64,000 nt of DNA from Izhakiella australiensis. Lineage in GTDB: Bacteria; Pseudomonadota; Gammaproteobacteria; Enterobacterales; Enterobacteriaceae. Position numbers and translations under genes: made by a program. The notes below the pieces were generated by a model, which was not told the origin of the DNA, did no database searches, and saw only the letters and a program-made list of their open reading frames with translations. Every line of letters starts with the position of its first letter. The stretch's first letter is position 1. The DNA lies in NCBI RefSeq assembly GCF_002006995.1, contig NZ_MRUL01000008.1:124001-188000 (forward strand). Direction: 5' to 3'. Of this stretch, positions 44,731 through 56,997 are shown one piece after another.

Positions 44731-46548
44731 ATGACACTTCAGGCCCCTTCGGGCTCGCTGCTTCCGCTCAATCCGGAGCAGCTGGCGAAGCTACAGGCTG
44801 CCACCAGCGATCTCTCGACAACTCAGCTGGCCTGGATATCAGGTTACTTCTGGGGCATGGTCAATCAGACCCCGGGCAGCTTAGCCACGGCGGGCAGCGC
44901 ACCAGCGCCGGTGCAGGCTGAAGTGCCAACGGTTACGCTGATTTCCGCTTCGCAGACCGGCAATGCGCGTCGACTGGCCGAGCAGCTGCGCGATGATCTG
45001 CTGGCCGCTAGGCTGGGTGTCAACCTGGTGAATGCCGGTGATTACAAGTTCAAGCAGATCGCTCAGGAAAAGCTGCTGGTGGTGGTGACGTCCACCCAAG
45101 GTGAAGGAGAACCGCCGGAAGAGGCGGTCGCGCTGCATAAATTCTTAATGTCGAAAAAGGCACCCAAAATGGCCGCGACGGCATTCGCCGTGTTTGGCCT
45201 TGGCGACACCTCCTACGAATTTTTCAGCAAAGCGGGTAAAGATTTCGACGCCCGGCTGGCCGAGCTTGGCGCCGAGCGCCTGTTTGAGCGCGTGGACGCG
45301 GACGTCGAATACGCCGAGCAGGCCGCCGGCTGGCGTAAGCAAATGGTGGAAATTTTGCAGGCGCGCCTGCCGAACGAAGCGCCGGCGGTGGCGGCGGTGA
45401 CCGCTGCCGGCAGCGTCAACCAACTGGATAGCAGCCCCTATAGCAAACAAGCGCCGCTCAGCGCCAGCCTGGCGCTGAATCAGAAGATAACCGGTCGCAA
45501 CTCGGATAAAGATGTGCGCCATATTGAGATCGATCTCGCTGATTCCGGCCTGCGCTATCAGCCGGGCGATGCGCTCGGCGTCTGGTTTGAAAACGATCCA
45601 GCATTAGTTGAGGAACTGCTGGCCTTGCTGTGGCTGAAAGGCAATGAGCCGGTCGAGCTGGACGGTAAAACGCTGACTATCGCCGACGCGTTGCAAAAGC
45701 ATTTCGAGCTGACGGTCAATACGCCGCAGATCGTTGAACAGTACGCTAAGCTTTCCCGCAGCGCCGCGCTGCTGGAGCGCGTTGCGGACAAGGTCAGCCT
45801 GCAGCAATATGCGCAGAGTATGCCGATTGTCGATATGGTGCGCGAAGCGCCGACCGAGCTAAACGTAGAGCAGCTTACGGCTCTGCTGCGCCCGCTGACG
45901 CCGCGCCTGTATTCGATCGCCTCTTCGCAGGCGGAAACCGAAAGCGAGGTGCATATTACCGTGGGTGCCGTGCGCTACCAAATCGACGGCCGTCCCCGGA
46001 CCGGCGGCGCCTCTGGTTTCCTCGCTGACCGCATTGAAGAAGATGGCGAGGTGCGGATTTTTATCGAGCACAATGACAACTTCCGCTTACCGGCTAATTC
46101 GGATGCGCCGGTTATCATGATTGGCCCCGGTACCGGTATCGCGCCGTTTCGTGCCTTTATGCAGCAGCGCGACAATGATGGCGCCGCAGGGAAAAACTGG
46201 CTGTTCTTCGGCAACCCGCACTTTACCGAGGACTTTCTTTATCAGGTTGAGTGGCAGCGCTACGTTAAGGATGGCCTGCTGACCCATATCGATCTGGCCT
46301 GGTCTCGCGACCAGCAGCACAAAGTTTACGTACAGGATTTGATTCGCAAAAACGGCGCCGAACTGTGGCGCTGGATAGAAGAAGGCGCTCACATCTATGT
46401 CTGCGGTGATGCTAATCGTATGGCAAAGGATGTCGAGCAAGCCCTGCTGGAAGTCGTGGCCGAAAACGGTGGCATGGACATCGAAACGGCCGATGAGTTT
46501 TTAAGTGAGCTACGCATTGAGCGCCGTTATCAGCGCGACGTGTATTAA
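44731..46548 (+). CDS. cysJ: Sulfite reductase flavoprotein (alpha) subunit
   Basis: 605 residues (E. coli 599). N-terminal flavodoxin domain ([15 protein letters not shown], ~70; [13 protein letters not shown]), then an FAD-binding domain (RLYSIASSQ, ~390) and an NADPH domain ([14 protein letters not shown], ~463; [14 protein letters not shown]). It carries electrons from NADPH through FAD and FMN to CysI. First gene of cysJIH, 12 bp before cysI. Confidence 0.97.
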   Translation: MTLQAPSGSLLPLNPEQLAKLQAATSDLSTTQLAWISGYFWGMVNQTPGSLATAGSAPAPVQAEVPTVTLISASQTGNARRLAEQLRDDLLAARLGVNLVNAGDYKFKQIAQEKLLVVVTSTQGEGEPPEEAVALHKFLMSKKAPKMAATAFAVFGLGDTSYEFFSKAGKDFDARLAELGAERLFERVDADVEYAEQAAGWRKQMVEILQARLPNEAPAVAAVTAAGSVNQLDSSPYSKQAPLSASLALNQKITGRNSDKDVRHIEIDLADSGLRYQPGDALGVWFENDPALVEELLALLWLKGNEPVELDGKTLTIADALQKHFELTVNTPQIVEQYAKLSRSAALLERVADKVSLQQYAQSMPIVDMVREAPTELNVEQLTALLRPLTPRLYSIASSQAETESEVHITVGAVRYQIDGRPRTGGASGFLADRIEEDGEVRIFIEHNDNFRLPANSDAPVIMIGPGTGIAPFRAFMQQRDNDGAAGKNWLFFGNPHFTEDFLYQVEWQRYVKDGLLTHIDLAWSRDQQHKVYVQDLIRKNGAELWRWIEEGAHIYVCGDANRMAKDVEQALLEVVAENGGMDIETADEFLSELRIERRYQRDVY

Positions 46549-46560
46549 GAGATAAAACCC

Positions 46561-48273
46561 ATGAGCGAAAAACATCCCGGCCCTCTGGTGGTTGAAGGCA
46601 AACTGGTCGACGCCGAGCGCCTGAAAAAAGAGAGCAACTACCTGCGCGGCACCATCCTGAAAGATCTGGATGATGGCCTGACCGGCGGCTTTAACGGCGA
46701 TAACTTCCTGCTGATTCGTTTTCACGGTATGTATCAGCAAGACGATCGCGATATTCGCGCTGAGCGTGCTGAACAAAAGCTGGAACCGCGCCATGCGATG
46801 ATGCTGCGCTGTCGCCTGCCGGGTGGGATCATTAAACCTGAGCAGTGGCTGGCGATCGATAAATTCGCCAGCGACAACACGCTGTACGGCAGCATTCGAC
46901 TGACTAACCGGCAGACCTTTCAGTTTCACGGCATTCTGAAGAAAAACGTTAAGCCGGCACACCAGATGCTGCATGAAGTGGGGCTGGACGCGCTGGCGAC
47001 CGCCAATGACGTCAACCGCAACGTGCTTTGCACCTCTAATCCCATCGAGTCTGAGCTGCATCAGGAAGCCTACGAATGGGCGAAGAAGCTGTCGGAGCAC
47101 CTGCTGCCTCAGACGCGCGCTTATGCGGAAATCTGGTGGGATCAGGAAAAGGTCGCCACCACCGATAAAGAACCGATTCTCGGTGAAACCTATCTGCCGC
47201 GTAAGTTTAAAACCACCGTGGTGGTGCCGCCGCATAATGACGTTGATCTGCACGCCAATGATATGAACTTCATTGCCATTGCCGAAAACGGCCGGCTGGT
47301 CGGTTTTAACCTGCTGGTGGGCGGCGGGCTGTCGATTGAACACGGTAATAAAGCGACTTATGCTCGTACCGCCAGTGAAATCGGCTATCTGCCGCTGGAT
47401 AAAACTCTGGAAGTGGCGGCCGCGGTGGTGAGTACCCAGCGCGACTGGGGCAATCGTACCGATCGCAAAAATGCGAAAACCAAATATACCCTTGAGCGCG
47501 TCGGCGTTGAGACGTTTAAAGCCGAGGTGGAAAAGCGTGCCGGTCTGACCTTCGAGCCGATTCGCCCTTATGAATTCACCACCCGTGGCGATCGCTTTGG
47601 CTGGGTGAAAGGCATCGATAAAAAATGGCACCTGACGCTGTTTATCGAAAACGGTCGCCTGCTGGACTATCCTGATCGGCCGCTAAAATCCGGCATCGCC
47701 GAAATAGCTCGCATACACAAAGGCGACTTCCGGCTGACCGCGAATCAGAACCTGATTGTGGCTGGCGTTCCGGCGGTGGAAAAGGACAAAATCGAGGCGA
47801 TCGCACGCCAGCATGCGCTGATGGATAACGTGACGGCGCAGCGTGAAAACTCTATGGCCTGCGTGGCGTTTCCAACCTGTCCGCTGGCGATGGCCGAGGC
47901 CGAACGCTTTTTGCCGTCATTTATCACCCGCGTGGAGAATCTGATGCACCACCACAAGGTGGGGGATGAGCATATTGTACTGCGTGTGACCGGCTGCCCT
48001 AACGGCTGCGGGCGGGCGCTGCTTGCGGAAGTTGGCCTGGTAGGTAAGGCGCCGGGTCGCTATAACCTGCATCTCGGCGGTAACCGGATTGGCACGCGCA
48101 TTCCGCGCATGTATCGGGAAAATATCGGCGAAGATGAAATCATCGCCACCCTTGATGAGCTGGTCGGCCGCTGGGCGAAAGAGCGTCAGGATAACGAAGG
48201 CTTTGGTGACTTCACTATTCGTACCGGTATTGTCAGCGCGGTGGAAGATCCGGCGCGTGATTTCTGGAACTAA
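46561..48273 (+). CDS. cysI: Sulfite reductase hemoprotein (beta) subunit
   Basis: 570 residues, as E. coli. The [4Fe-4S]-siroheme cysteines are in [17 protein letters not shown] (~434) and [15 protein letters not shown] (~479), in the order C-X5-C then C-X3-C. It reduces sulfite to sulfide by six electrons. The siroheme is supplied by CysG, encoded just downstream. Confidence 0.98.
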   Translation: MSEKHPGPLVVEGKLVDAERLKKESNYLRGTILKDLDDGLTGGFNGDNFLLIRFHGMYQQDDRDIRAERAEQKLEPRHAMMLRCRLPGGIIKPEQWLAIDKFASDNTLYGSIRLTNRQTFQFHGILKKNVKPAHQMLHEVGLDALATANDVNRNVLCTSNPIESELHQEAYEWAKKLSEHLLPQTRAYAEIWWDQEKVATTDKEPILGETYLPRKFKTTVVVPPHNDVDLHANDMNFIAIAENGRLVGFNLLVGGGLSIEHGNKATYARTASEIGYLPLDKTLEVAAAVVSTQRDWGNRTDRKNAKTKYTLERVGVETFKAEVEKRAGLTFEPIRPYEFTTRGDRFGWVKGIDKKWHLTLFIENGRLLDYPDRPLKSGIAEIARIHKGDFRLTANQNLIVAGVPAVEKDKIEAIARQHALMDNVTAQRENSMACVAFPTCPLAMAEAERFLPSFITRVENLMHHHKVGDEHIVLRVTGCPNGCGRALLAEVGLVGKAPGRYNLHLGGNRIGTRIPRMYRENIGEDEIIATLDELVGRWAKERQDNEGFGDFTIRTGIVSAVEDPARDFWN

Positions 48274-48284
48274 CGGAGGCGGAG

Positions 48285-49016
48285 ATGTCTGTACTCGATC
48301 TCGCACAGTTGAATGCGTTACCGAAAGTTGAGCGCGTAATGGCGCTGGCGCAGATAAATAACGATCTGGATGCCATGACGGCCGAAGCGCGCGTTGCCTG
48401 GTCGCTGGAGCACCTGCCCGGCGCTTTTGTGCTCTCCTCCAGCTTTGGTATTCAGGCGGCGGTCAGCCTGCATCTGGTGACCCGGCTGAAGCCGGATATC
48501 CCGGTGATCCTTACCGATACCGGCTACCTGTTCGCCGAAACCTATCAGTTTATTGATGCGCTGACGGAAAAGCTGGACCTTAATCTACAGGTATTTCGCG
48601 CGGCGGAGTCGCCTGCCTGGCAGGAGGCGCGCTACGGTAAGCTGTGGGAGCAGGGCGTGGAAGGGATTGAACGCTATAACCAGCTTAATAAGGTTGAGCC
48701 GATGAACCGGGCGCTGGAAACCTTACAGGCGGGCAGCTGGTTTGCCGGCCTGCGCCGGGAGCAGTCTGGCAGCCGGGAGAACCTGCCGGTGCTGGCTATC
48801 AAACGCGGCGTGTTTAAGATATTGCCGATTATCGACTGGGATAACCGTCAGGTTTATCAGTATCTGAAGCAGCATGGCCTCAGCTATCATCCGCTGTGGG
48901 ACCAGGGCTATGTTTCGGTGGGCGATACCCACACCACGCGCAAGCTTGAGCCCGGTATGAGCGAGGAAGATACGCGCTTCTTTGGCCTCAAGCGCGAGTG
49001 CGGACTGCACGAATAA
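48285..49016 (+). CDS. cysH: Phosphoadenosine phosphosulfate reductase
   Basis: 243 residues (E. coli 244). PP-loop variant [11 protein letters not shown] (~49) binds PAPS; the catalytic Cys is in the C-terminal RECGLHE motif. Only this Cys is seen, without the extra CC pairs of APS reductases, so the substrate is PAPS and the electron donor thioredoxin/glutaredoxin. Last gene of cysJIH. Confidence 0.96.
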   Translation: MSVLDLAQLNALPKVERVMALAQINNDLDAMTAEARVAWSLEHLPGAFVLSSSFGIQAAVSLHLVTRLKPDIPVILTDTGYLFAETYQFIDALTEKLDLNLQVFRAAESPAWQEARYGKLWEQGVEGIERYNQLNKVEPMNRALETLQAGSWFAGLRREQSGSRENLPVLAIKRGVFKILPIIDWDNRQVYQYLKQHGLSYHPLWDQGYVSVGDTHTTRKLEPGMSEEDTRFFGLKRECGLHE

Positions 49017-49450
49017 ACCTGCCTCTGGCTGAGCGCATTAACGAGAAAAGCAACGCGGGTTAATGTGCTCACGCCGTCTCTGTGAACCTCACTGATTACC
49101 TGGTGGGCCAACGGCTGCTGTTTTTGCGTGCGCCAAGCCGTGAAGCGCGCGCTCGGACGGTTGTGAAATGCACCGAGGTTGATTTGCCTACGGGGCGTAA
49201 GCGCAAGGGCGGCGCTGAGCGGCGGTCCCGCGTGCAACAAAAAATCAGTGACAGAACGCTGGCCGGGCGGACGGGAAGTGGATGCGGCTTCTGTAAAGTC
49301 ATTGTTTTTTCTTTGTTAAGCAGAAATTGATCTGAACTTTACCGCGGCGTTATTCCATCTGGTAACTTCTCATTCCTATTCGTAATTTCAAAAGCATAAA
49401 GCTTGTGACCTATAGTCGCATTAACTTTATGTGTTTCTGACGGGAACATT
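49017..49450 (+). promoter_or_regulatory. 434-bp region between cysH and cysG
   Basis: No convincing gene. The left 250 bp is GC-rich and open in several frames without similarity to anything I know. The right ~130 bp is AT-rich and should carry the cysGDNC promoter: a likely -10 TATAGT at 49412-49417, 33 bp before the GTG start of cysG. A CysB site is expected but not identified. In E. coli iap and CRISPR lie between cysH and cysD; neither is here. Confidence 0.45.
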
Positions 49451-50866
49451 GTGGATTATTTACCCCTTTTTGCTGACCTGCGAGCAAGGTCGGTGCTGGT
49501 GGTTGGCGGCGGCGACGTTGCCGCCCGCAAAATAGATTTGCTGCGGCGCGCCGGCGCCCGGGTGCGGGTGGTTGCGCGCAGCTTGTGTGACGAACTGGCC
49601 GAACTGGAACAGCAGCAGGCTATTCTCTGGCTGGCTCGCGAGTTCGCGGCGGAGCAGTTAAATGACGTGGTGCTGGTGATTGCGGCGACCGATGATAACG
49701 CGCTTAACGCCACCGTTAGCCGCTGTGGCAACGCGCGTAATCTGCTGGTTAACGTGGTGGATGACCAGGCTAAATGCAGCTTTATTTTTCCCTCCATCGT
49801 TGACCGCTCACCGCTGGTGGTGGCGATTTCATCCGGCGGTAGCGCGCCGGTTCTGGCGCGGCTGCTGCGTGAAAAGCTGGAAGCGTTGCTGCCGGCAAAC
49901 CTTGGCCAGATGGCCGCGCTGGCGGGGGAATGGCGTGAAAAGGTCAAACAGCGTTTCGCTAACATCGCCGATCGCCGTCGTTACTGGGAACGGGCATTCA
50001 ACGGCCTGTTTGCCAGCCAGGTTGCTGGCGGCAATCTGACGGCGGCCAGGCAGACCCTTGACGCGCAGTTGGACGATCCTGAGGCGCAGCAGGGTGAGAT
50101 CGTACTGGTAGGCGCCGGTCCCGGCGACGCTGGCCTGCTGACCCTGCGTGCGCTGCAGGTTATGCAGCAGGCTGACGTGGTGCTCTATGACCATCTGGTC
50201 AGCGCCGAGGTGCTGGATCTGGTGCGGCGCGATGCCGAACGGATTTGCGTTGGCAAACGCGCCGGCGCTCACGACGTTATTCAGCAGGAGACGAATCGTC
50301 TGCTGGTCAGCCTGGCGCGCCAGGGCAAACGCGTGGTGCGCCTGAAGGGCGGCGATCCATTTATTTTTGGTCGCGGCGGCGAAGAGTTGCAGGTCGCGGT
50401 GCAGGCCGGGATACCTTTTCAGGTTGTGCCCGGCGTCACCGCAGCTTCCGGCGCTACCGCCTATGCCGGCATTCCGCTGACCCATCGTGATTATGCGCAG
50501 AGCGTATTGTTTATTACCGGCCATTCTCAGGAGGATAGCGAGACGGTCGACTGGCCTTCGCTGGCCCGCTCGCATCAGACGCTGGCGATTTATATGGGCA
50601 CCTTTAAAGCGGCGGATATCAGTGCGCAACTTATTGCTCACGGACGTGACGCTGCGACGCCGGTAGCGATTATCAGCCGGGGCACCCGTCCTGACCAGCA
50701 GGTGCTGATCGGCACCCTTGGCGAACTGGGACAGCTGGCGCAACGCGCCCCGACGCCAGCGCTGCTGGTGATTGGCGAGGTGGTTAACCTGCAGGCGCAG
50801 CTTGCCTGGTTTCAACATTCAGCACGACCGGCATCGCCTGATGCACCGGTTGTTACTTTGGCTTAA
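49451..50866 (+). CDS. cysG: Siroheme synthase (trifunctional)
   Basis: 471 residues from GTG 49451 (E. coli CysG 457). N-terminal precorrin-2 dehydrogenase/ferrochelatase domain ([20 protein letters not shown] site; ~1-205) and C-terminal uroporphyrinogen-III methyltransferase domain ([36 protein letters not shown]; ~218-460). It makes siroheme for CysI. Location at the head of cysDNC ties its expression to sulfate reduction; E. coli keeps cysG with nirBD. A separate nir-linked copy may exist outside the window. Confidence 0.96.
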   Translation: MDYLPLFADLRARSVLVVGGGDVAARKIDLLRRAGARVRVVARSLCDELAELEQQQAILWLAREFAAEQLNDVVLVIAATDDNALNATVSRCGNARNLLVNVVDDQAKCSFIFPSIVDRSPLVVAISSGGSAPVLARLLREKLEALLPANLGQMAALAGEWREKVKQRFANIADRRRYWERAFNGLFASQVAGGNLTAARQTLDAQLDDPEAQQGEIVLVGAGPGDAGLLTLRALQVMQQADVVLYDHLVSAEVLDLVRRDAERICVGKRAGAHDVIQQETNRLLVSLARQGKRVVRLKGGDPFIFGRGGEELQVAVQAGIPFQVVPGVTAASGATAYAGIPLTHRDYAQSVLFITGHSQEDSETVDWPSLARSHQTLAIYMGTFKAADISAQLIAHGRDAATPVAIISRGTRPDQQVLIGTLGELGQLAQRAPTPALLVIGEVVNLQAQLAWFQHSARPASPDAPVVTLA

Positions 50867-50875
50867 GGAACAGTT

Positions 50876-51784
50876 ATGGATCAAAAACGGCTCACTCACC
50901 TGCGTCAACTCGAAGCGGAAAGTATCCATATCATCCGGGAAGTCGCGGCAGAATTCAGCAATCCGGTGATGATGTATTCCATTGGCAAAGATTCATCGGT
51001 GATGCTTCATCTGGCGCGTAAAGCATTTTATCCGGGAACGCTTCCTTTCCCGCTGCTGCACGTTGATACCGGCTGGAAGTTTCGTGAAATGTATGCCTTT
51101 CGCGATCGTACGGTTAAACAACTGGGCGCTGAACTTATCGTTCACCGCAATCCGGAAGGCCTGGCGATGGGGATTAATCCGTTCGTTCACGGCAGCGCGA
51201 AGCACACCGATATTATGAAAACCGAAGGGTTAAAGCAGGCGCTGAATAAGTATGGTTTCGACGCGGCCTTTGGCGGCGCGCGGCGGGATGAAGAGAAATC
51301 ACGTGCAAAAGAACGCATCTATTCATTCCGCGACCGTTTTCACCGCTGGGACCCGAAGAATCAGCGCCCGGAGCTTTGGCACAACTATAACGGCCAGATT
51401 AACAAGGGCGAAAGCATTCGCGTTTTTCCGCTCTCCAACTGGACTGAGTTGGATATCTGGCAATATATTTTCCTGGAAAATATTGAAATCGTTCCACTTT
51501 ATCTGGCGGCTGAACGCCCGGTGCTGGAGCGTGACGGTATGCTGATGATGGTCGATGACGATCGTATCGATTTGCAGCCAGGAGAGATGATCAAGCAGCG
51601 CATGGTGCGCTTTCGCACCCTTGGCTGCTGGCCGCTAACCGGCGCCGTGGAGTCTCAGGCCGCGACGCTGCCGGGAATTATTGAAGAGATGTTGATATCC
51701 ACCACCAGTGAACGTCAGGGGCGGGTCATCGATCGCGACCAGTCCGGCTCGATGGAGCTGAAGAAACGCCAGGGTTATTTCTGA
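50876..51784 (+). CDS. cysD: Sulfate adenylyltransferase small subunit
   Basis: 302 residues, as E. coli. PAPS-reductase/PP-loop family; the ATP PP-loop is [13 protein letters not shown] (~39). With the GTPase CysN it forms adenosine 5'-phosphosulfate and PPi from ATP and sulfate. It follows cysG by 9 bp and precedes cysN by 10 bp. Confidence 0.97.
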   Translation: MDQKRLTHLRQLEAESIHIIREVAAEFSNPVMMYSIGKDSSVMLHLARKAFYPGTLPFPLLHVDTGWKFREMYAFRDRTVKQLGAELIVHRNPEGLAMGINPFVHGSAKHTDIMKTEGLKQALNKYGFDAAFGGARRDEEKSRAKERIYSFRDRFHRWDPKNQRPELWHNYNGQINKGESIRVFPLSNWTELDIWQYIFLENIEIVPLYLAAERPVLERDGMLMMVDDDRIDLQPGEMIKQRMVRFRTLGCWPLTGAVESQAATLPGIIEEMLISTTSERQGRVIDRDQSGSMELKKRQGYF

Positions 51785-51794
51785 GGAGCCGTCG

Positions 51795-53222
51795 ATGAAT
51801 ACAGTAATTGCACAACAAATTGCCGAGCAGGGCGGGGTAGAAGCCTGGCTGCATGCTCAGCAGCACAAAAGCCTGCTGCGTTTTTTAACCTGCGGTAGCG
51901 TCGATGATGGCAAAAGCACGCTAATTGGACGCTTGCTGCACGATACCCGACAGATTTATGAAGATCAGCTCTCTTCGCTGCACAATGACAGTAAGCGTCA
52001 CGGTACCCAGGGCGAGAAGCTGGATCTGGCGCTATTGGTCGATGGCCTGCAGGCTGAGCGCGAACAGGGGATCACCATTGATGTCGCCTACCGCTACTTC
52101 TCCACCGAGAAGCGCAAATTTATCATCGCTGACACCCCGGGCCACGAGCAGTACACGCGTAATATGGCGACCGGCGCCTCAACCTGCGAGCTGGCGATTT
52201 TGTTGATTGACGCGCGCAAAGGGGTATTAGATCAGACCCGTCGGCATAGCTTTATCAGTACGCTGCTGGGCATTAAGCATCTGCTGGTGGCGGTGAATAA
52301 GATGGACCTTGTTGAATACAGCCAGCAGCGGTTCGAACAAATTAAGCAGGACTACCTTGATTTTGCCGCCCAGCTGCCGGGGGATGTTGATATTCGCTTT
52401 GTGCCGATTTCTGCCCTTGAAGGTGAGAACGTTGCCAGCCAGAGCCCGCGTATGCCCTGGTACAGCGGCCCGACGCTGCTGGATGTGCTGGAAACCGTTG
52501 AAGTTAATCGGGTGGTTGATCATCAGCCAATGCGCTTTCCGGTGCAGTACGTCAACCGGCCGAACCTCGATTTTCGCGGCTATGCCGGTACCCTGGCTTC
52601 CGGGCAGGTGACGGTCGGCCAGCGGGTCAAGGTATTACCCTCAGGCGTTGAATCTTCAGTGGCTCGCATCGTCACTTTCGATGGCGATCTGACCCAGGCG
52701 CAGGCCGGGGAAGCGATTACCCTGGTGCTGGAAGATGAGATTGATATCAGCCGCGGCGATCTGCTGGTCGAAGCAGCGGCGGCGCTGAAGCCGGTGCAGG
52801 GCGCATCGCTGGACGTGGTGTGGATGGCGGAACAGCCGCTGGTACCAGGTCAAAGCTTCGATGTTAAAATCGCCGGTAAAAAGACCCGGGCGCGCGTGGA
52901 AAACATTCAGTATCAGGTTGAGATTAACAGCCTGACTCAGCGCACGGTGGAGAATCTGCCGCTGAATGGCATTGGTCTGATAGACGTAACTTTTGATGAA
53001 CCGTTGGCGATTGATCCTTACCAACAAAATCCAGTGAGTGGCGGAATCATATTTATTGACCGCCTGAGCAACGTCACGGTTGGCGCCGGGATGATCCGTG
53101 AACCACAGGACGTTGGTCACAGCGAAAGGGCTGATTACGGCAGCTTTGAGCTGGAACTGAACGCGCTGGTGCGGCGTTATTTTCCGCACTGGGGCGCCCG
53201 TGACCTGCTGGGCGGTAAATAA
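51795..53222 (+). CDS. cysN: Sulfate adenylyltransferase GTPase subunit
   Basis: 475 residues, EF-Tu-like. G1 [13 protein letters not shown] (~33), G3 [11 protein letters not shown] (~112), G4 NKMD (~168), then two beta-barrel domains. GTP hydrolysis drives sulfate activation by CysD. The stop overlaps the cysC ATG by one base, so cysN-cysC are coupled but not fused (unlike nodQ-type fusions). Confidence 0.97.
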   Translation: MNTVIAQQIAEQGGVEAWLHAQQHKSLLRFLTCGSVDDGKSTLIGRLLHDTRQIYEDQLSSLHNDSKRHGTQGEKLDLALLVDGLQAEREQGITIDVAYRYFSTEKRKFIIADTPGHEQYTRNMATGASTCELAILLIDARKGVLDQTRRHSFISTLLGIKHLLVAVNKMDLVEYSQQRFEQIKQDYLDFAAQLPGDVDIRFVPISALEGENVASQSPRMPWYSGPTLLDVLETVEVNRVVDHQPMRFPVQYVNRPNLDFRGYAGTLASGQVTVGQRVKVLPSGVESSVARIVTFDGDLTQAQAGEAITLVLEDEIDISRGDLLVEAAAALKPVQGASLDVVWMAEQPLVPGQSFDVKIAGKKTRARVENIQYQVEINSLTQRTVENLPLNGIGLIDVTFDEPLAIDPYQQNPVSGGIIFIDRLSNVTVGAGMIREPQDVGHSERADYGSFELELNALVRRYFPHWGARDLLGGK

Positions 53223-53827
53223 TGGCCGCCCACGATGAAAATGTTATCTGGCACGCCCACCCGGTGGCGCGTGCCGAACGCGAGGCGAGGCACGGACACA
53301 AAGGGGCGGTGCTGTGGTTCACCGGCCTTTCCGGGTCGGGTAAATCGACCGTAGCGGGGGCGCTGGAACAGGCGTTACACCAGCTGGGAGCCAGCACTTA
53401 CCTGCTGGACGGCGATAACGTGCGCCACGGCCTGTGCCGCGATCTCGGCTTCAGCGATAGCGATCGTAAAGAAAACATCCGCCGGGTGGGGGAAGTGGCG
53501 AAGCTAATGGTTGATGCCGGACTGATCGTGTTAACAGCGTTTATCTCTCCGCACCGCGCTGAACGGCAAATGGTCCGCGCCATGCTGGGGGAAGATCGCT
53601 TTATTGAAGTGTATGTCGATACGCCGCTGGCTATCTGTGAACGCCGCGATCCCAAGGGGTTATACAAAAAAGCGCGCGCCGGGGAGCTGAAAAATTTCAC
53701 CGGCATCGACAGCGTCTATGAGGCGCCCGCTCAGCCAGAAATTCATCTCGATGGAGAACAATTGGTAACAATATTAACAGCGCAATTATTAGATCTGTTA
53801 CGTAAGCACGATATTATCAGTTCCTGA
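53222..53827 (+). CDS. cysC: Adenylyl-sulfate (APS) kinase
   Basis: 201 residues, as E. coli. Walker [15 protein letters not shown] (~35), APS-binding [17 protein letters not shown] (~62) and [10 protein letters not shown] (~105). It phosphorylates APS to PAPS, the substrate of CysH. Last gene of cysGDNC. Confidence 0.97.
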   Translation: MAAHDENVIWHAHPVARAEREARHGHKGAVLWFTGLSGSGKSTVAGALEQALHQLGASTYLLDGDNVRHGLCRDLGFSDSDRKENIRRVGEVAKLMVDAGLIVLTAFISPHRAERQMVRAMLGEDRFIEVYVDTPLAICERRDPKGLYKKARAGELKNFTGIDSVYEAPAQPEIHLDGEQLVTILTAQLLDLLRKHDIISS

Positions 53828-53882
53828 GATAGCGCGGACAAGCGCCATAGAGCGTACCGAAACAAGCGTCAACAGGATATTT

Positions 53883-54203
53883 ATGCATAACGTTACCCCC
53901 ATGCTGGCTGGTAAAAATGAACGTGAGCAGGATGAACCTTCCTGGTCCTTCCCCGGTGGTGTGATCGGCTTCGCGGCCTACTGGTTTGCGTTGGCGATAC
54001 CCTTCCTGATGTATGGGGCTAACGTCCTGTTTTTCTTCCTCTACACCTGGCCCTTCTTCCTGGCTTTGCTGCCGGTATCGGTGCTGATTGGCATTGTGGT
54101 TAGCTTTATGCTGCGCGGCAAAATATTCTGGATGGCGGTCATCACCTTTGCGTCTGTCGTCTGCCTGTTCCTGATGTTGTTTACTTTCCTTTCCGGCTGG
54201 TAG
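53883..54203 (+). CDS. ygbE: DUF3561 inner membrane protein
   Basis: 106 residues with three predicted membrane segments (~20-42, 46-72, 78-105), matching E. coli YgbE in size and location between cysC and ftsB. The motif FPGGVIGFAAYWFALAIPF marks the family. Function is unknown. Confidence 0.9.
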   Translation: MHNVTPMLAGKNEREQDEPSWSFPGGVIGFAAYWFALAIPFLMYGANVLFFFLYTWPFFLALLPVSVLIGIVVSFMLRGKIFWMAVITFASVVCLFLMLFTFLSGW

Positions 54204-54384
54204 CCGGACCATAGCGTGCGCCGCAGTGATGAAACCGACGCTGGCGCGACAAAACGTTACCGGCTTTCTGACGAAACCGTGGTGAAAAGGGTAAAAAGCC
54301 TGCGAAATCGCCGGCATTTTTGCTGGCGGAGTGGAGTCTGGCGGAAAGTTATGGGATGATTGGGCCGTTTTTCAGGGGATGGGA

Positions 54385-54705
54385 ATGGGAAAACTTACAC
54401 TGTTACTACTGGTTTTACTCGGTTGGCTGCAATATTCGCTCTGGCTGGGCAAAAACGGTCTCCATGACTATACGCGCGTCAAAGACGATGTTGCTTTGCA
54501 GCAGGCCAGCAATGGTAAGCTGAAAACGCGCAACGATCGCCTGTTTGCGGAAATTGACGATCTCAATGGCGGTTCAGAAGCCATTGAAGAGCGCGCGCGC
54601 GATGAACTCGGCATGATTAAACCCGGTGAAACCTTCTATCGTGTGGTGCCGGACCAGAACCGGCGCAATGCGGCGGCGTCCGGCTCTGCCAGCCAGCAAC
54701 CCTGA
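54385..54705 (+). CDS. ftsB: Cell division protein FtsB
   Basis: 106 residues from ATG 54385 (E. coli 103). One N-terminal membrane helix ([20 protein letters not shown]) followed by a coiled coil (~30-70) and the conserved periplasmic [20 protein letters not shown]. Part of the FtsQ-FtsL-FtsB divisome complex. An in-frame ATG 54 bp upstream would add a charged tail unlike the family. ispD starts 3 bp after the stop. Confidence 0.95.
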   Translation: MGKLTLLLLVLLGWLQYSLWLGKNGLHDYTRVKDDVALQQASNGKLKTRNDRLFAEIDDLNGGSEAIEERARDELGMIKPGETFYRVVPDQNRRNAAASGSASQQP

Positions 54706-54707
54706 AA

Positions 54708-55427
54708 ATGATGAACAGTGCCGTTTCCTCCCCGGATATTATCGCCGTGGTACCCGCTGCCGGCATCGGCAGCCGCATGCAGTCTTCTTCCCCCAAGCAA
54801 TATCTCACCATCGGACGGCAGACTATCCTCGAACATACGCTGGCACCGCTATTGGCTCACGAGCGTATCGGCAATGTTATCGTGGTGCTGAGTGCCGATG
54901 ACGACAAATTTGCCGCCTTGCCGGTCAGCAGGCATCCGGAAATTATCACCGTTTGCGGCGGCGGCCAGCGGGCAGATTCGGTTCTGGCCGGCTTACAGGC
55001 CGCCAGCGGCGCCCGCTGGGTGCTGGTACATGATGCCGCTCGCCCCTGTTTGCATCCTGATGACCTGACGCGCTTACTGGCGATTACCGCCAGCAGCAAG
55101 GTGGGCGGCATTCTGGCGGCACCGGTGCGCGACACCATGAAACGAGCTGAAGCGGGGCGCGATGCGATTGCCCACACCGTCGAACGCGACGCGCTGTGGC
55201 ACGCGCTGACGCCGCAATTATTTCCGCTGGAGCTGCTGCGTCAGTGTTTGCAGCGTGCATTGCAGGAAGGCGCCACCATCACCGATGAAGCGTCGGCACT
55301 GGAATATTGCGGCTATCATCCCGAACTCGTTGCTGGACGCAGCGATAATATAAAGGTTACCCGCCCGGAAGATCTGGCGCTGGCCGCCTTTTTCCTTACC
55401 CAATTGCATAATAAGGAGAGCGCATAA
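54708..55427 (+). CDS. ispD: 2-C-methyl-D-erythritol 4-phosphate cytidylyltransferase
   Basis: 239 residues (E. coli 236). Nucleotidyltransferase motif [20 protein letters not shown] at the N-terminus and [14 protein letters not shown] (~108). It couples CTP to methylerythritol phosphate in the non-mevalonate isoprenoid pathway. ATG 54708 and 54711 are adjacent possible starts. The last base of its stop is the first base of the ispF ATG. Confidence 0.96.
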   Translation: MMNSAVSSPDIIAVVPAAGIGSRMQSSSPKQYLTIGRQTILEHTLAPLLAHERIGNVIVVLSADDDKFAALPVSRHPEIITVCGGGQRADSVLAGLQAASGARWVLVHDAARPCLHPDDLTRLLAITASSKVGGILAAPVRDTMKRAEAGRDAIAHTVERDALWHALTPQLFPLELLRQCLQRALQEGATITDEASALEYCGYHPELVAGRSDNIKVTRPEDLALAAFFLTQLHNKESA

Positions 55428-55906
55428 TGCGTATCGGTCACGGTTTTGATGTCCACGCTTTCGCTGGCGAAGGTCCATTGGTGATTGGCGGCGTGCGAAT
55501 TCCATTCGATCGCGGACTGCTGGCGCATTCTGATGGCGACGTGGCGCTGCATGCGCTAACCGATGCGCTGCTCGGCGCGGCAGCGCTGGGGGATATCGGC
55601 AAGCTGTTTCCCGACACCGATGCCGCCTATAAAGGCGCCGACAGCCGCATGCTGCTGCGCCAGGCATGGCAGAAGATTCAGCAGAAGGGCTGGCGTATCG
55701 GTAACGTCGACGTCACTATCATCGCCCAGGCGCCGAAAATGCTGCCCCATATCCCCCAGATGCGCATAAATATTGCCGAAGATTTGGCGATTCATATGGA
55801 TGACGTGAACGTTAAAGCCACCACCACCGAAAAGCTGGGCTTCACCGGCCGCGGCGAGGGGATTGCCTGTGAAGCCGTAGCGCTGTTGCTGAAGGCGCAG
55901 GATTGA
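55427..55906 (+). CDS. ispF: 2-C-methyl-D-erythritol 2,4-cyclodiphosphate synthase
   Basis: 159 residues, as E. coli. Metal ligands Asp8 and His10 in GHGFDVHAF and His42 in [13 protein letters not shown]; the [20 protein letters not shown]-terminus binds CDP. It closes the cyclodiphosphate in the same isoprenoid route. Stop overlaps the truD ATG by one base. Confidence 0.97.
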   Translation: MRIGHGFDVHAFAGEGPLVIGGVRIPFDRGLLAHSDGDVALHALTDALLGAAALGDIGKLFPDTDAAYKGADSRMLLRQAWQKIQQKGWRIGNVDVTIIAQAPKMLPHIPQMRINIAEDLAIHMDDVNVKATTTEKLGFTGRGEGIACEAVALLLKAQD

Positions 55907-56940
55907 TGGATAGCCTGCACTGGCTGCACGGTCAGCCGACGGCAAGCGGCGTGATAAAAGCCAACGCCGAAGATTTTGTCGTTATGGAAGATCTTGGCTA
56001 CCGGCCTGATGGACAGGGTGAACACCTGCTGGTTCATATCCGTAAGAATGGCTGTAATACCCGTTTTGTTGCCGAGGCGCTGGCAAAATTTGCCGGCGTT
56101 CATGCCCGCGATGTCAGCTTCGCCGGTATGAAAGACCGGCATGCCGTGACCGAACAGTGGTTTTGCCTGCGTATCCCCGGCAAGCAGACGCCCGACCTGA
56201 GCGCATTCGATCTTGAGGGCTGCGAGGTGCTGGAAAGTGCAAGGCATCAGCGCAAGTTGCGTACCGGCGCTCTTAAAGGCAATGCCTTTCGTCTGGTATT
56301 ACGCCAGGTTTCCGATCGCCAGGCGGTTGAAGAACGTCTGCAGCTGATTGCCCGCAGCGGCGCTCCAAATTATTTCGGCGCTCAGCGCTTCGGCCACGGC
56401 GGCAACAATGTGCAGCAGGCCAGCCGCTGGGCGGCAGGCGATATTCGCGTGCGTGAGCGCAATAAGCGCAGTTTTTATTTATCCGCCGCGCGCAGCGCGC
56501 TGTTTAACCAGGTTGTTAGCGCCAGGCTGGCGCAGCAAAATAATCTGACTACGGTGATGCCAGGTGATGCGCTGCAGCTTAGCGGCCGCGGCAGCTGGTT
56601 TGTTGCCGACGTCGCCGAGCTGACGACGTTACAGCAGCGCGTCGATGCGGGCGAACTGCGGGTTACCGCTCCCTTGGCCGGCAGCGGCGAGTGGGGAAGC
56701 CAGCAGCAGGCGCTGGCCTTCGAACAACAGGCGTTGCAGGATCGCGCCTTGTTGATTCAGCTGTTACAGCAGGAAAAGGTTGATGCGGCGCGGCGCGCAA
56801 TGTTGATGATGCCGGAAAATTTACGCTGGAGCTGGTGGGATGATGTTACCGTCGAACTGCAATTCTGGCTGCCGGCCGGCAGCTTTGCCACCAGTCTGCT
56901 GCGCGAGGTTGTGACTGCTCAGGCTGATATTGATGAATAA
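55906..56940 (+). CDS. truD: tRNA pseudouridine(13) synthase
   Basis: 344 residues from ATG 55906 (E. coli 349). Catalytic Asp in [14 protein letters not shown] (~76), and the family-specific [16 protein letters not shown] (~148) and [12 protein letters not shown]. It isomerises U13 in tRNA-Glu. End of the ftsB-ispD-ispF-truD operon. In E. coli surE overlaps the truD end; here 493 bp separate them. Confidence 0.96.
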   Translation: MDSLHWLHGQPTASGVIKANAEDFVVMEDLGYRPDGQGEHLLVHIRKNGCNTRFVAEALAKFAGVHARDVSFAGMKDRHAVTEQWFCLRIPGKQTPDLSAFDLEGCEVLESARHQRKLRTGALKGNAFRLVLRQVSDRQAVEERLQLIARSGAPNYFGAQRFGHGGNNVQQASRWAAGDIRVRERNKRSFYLSAARSALFNQVVSARLAQQNNLTTVMPGDALQLSGRGSWFVADVAELTTLQQRVDAGELRVTAPLAGSGEWGSQQQALAFEQQALQDRALLIQLLQQEKVDAARRAMLMMPENLRWSWWDDVTVELQFWLPAGSFATSLLREVVTAQADIDE

Positions 56941-56997
56941 ATTTGCCGGTTAACCGCACAGAACAGCCGACCAGGGTCGCTCGCGCTGGCCGCACTG

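Noticed and set aside
49082-49330. 82-codon GTG ORF between cysH and cysG
   Set aside because: Arg-rich, no SD, no recognisable family, and an equally long frame exists on the opposite strand; typical of GC-rich non-coding sequence.
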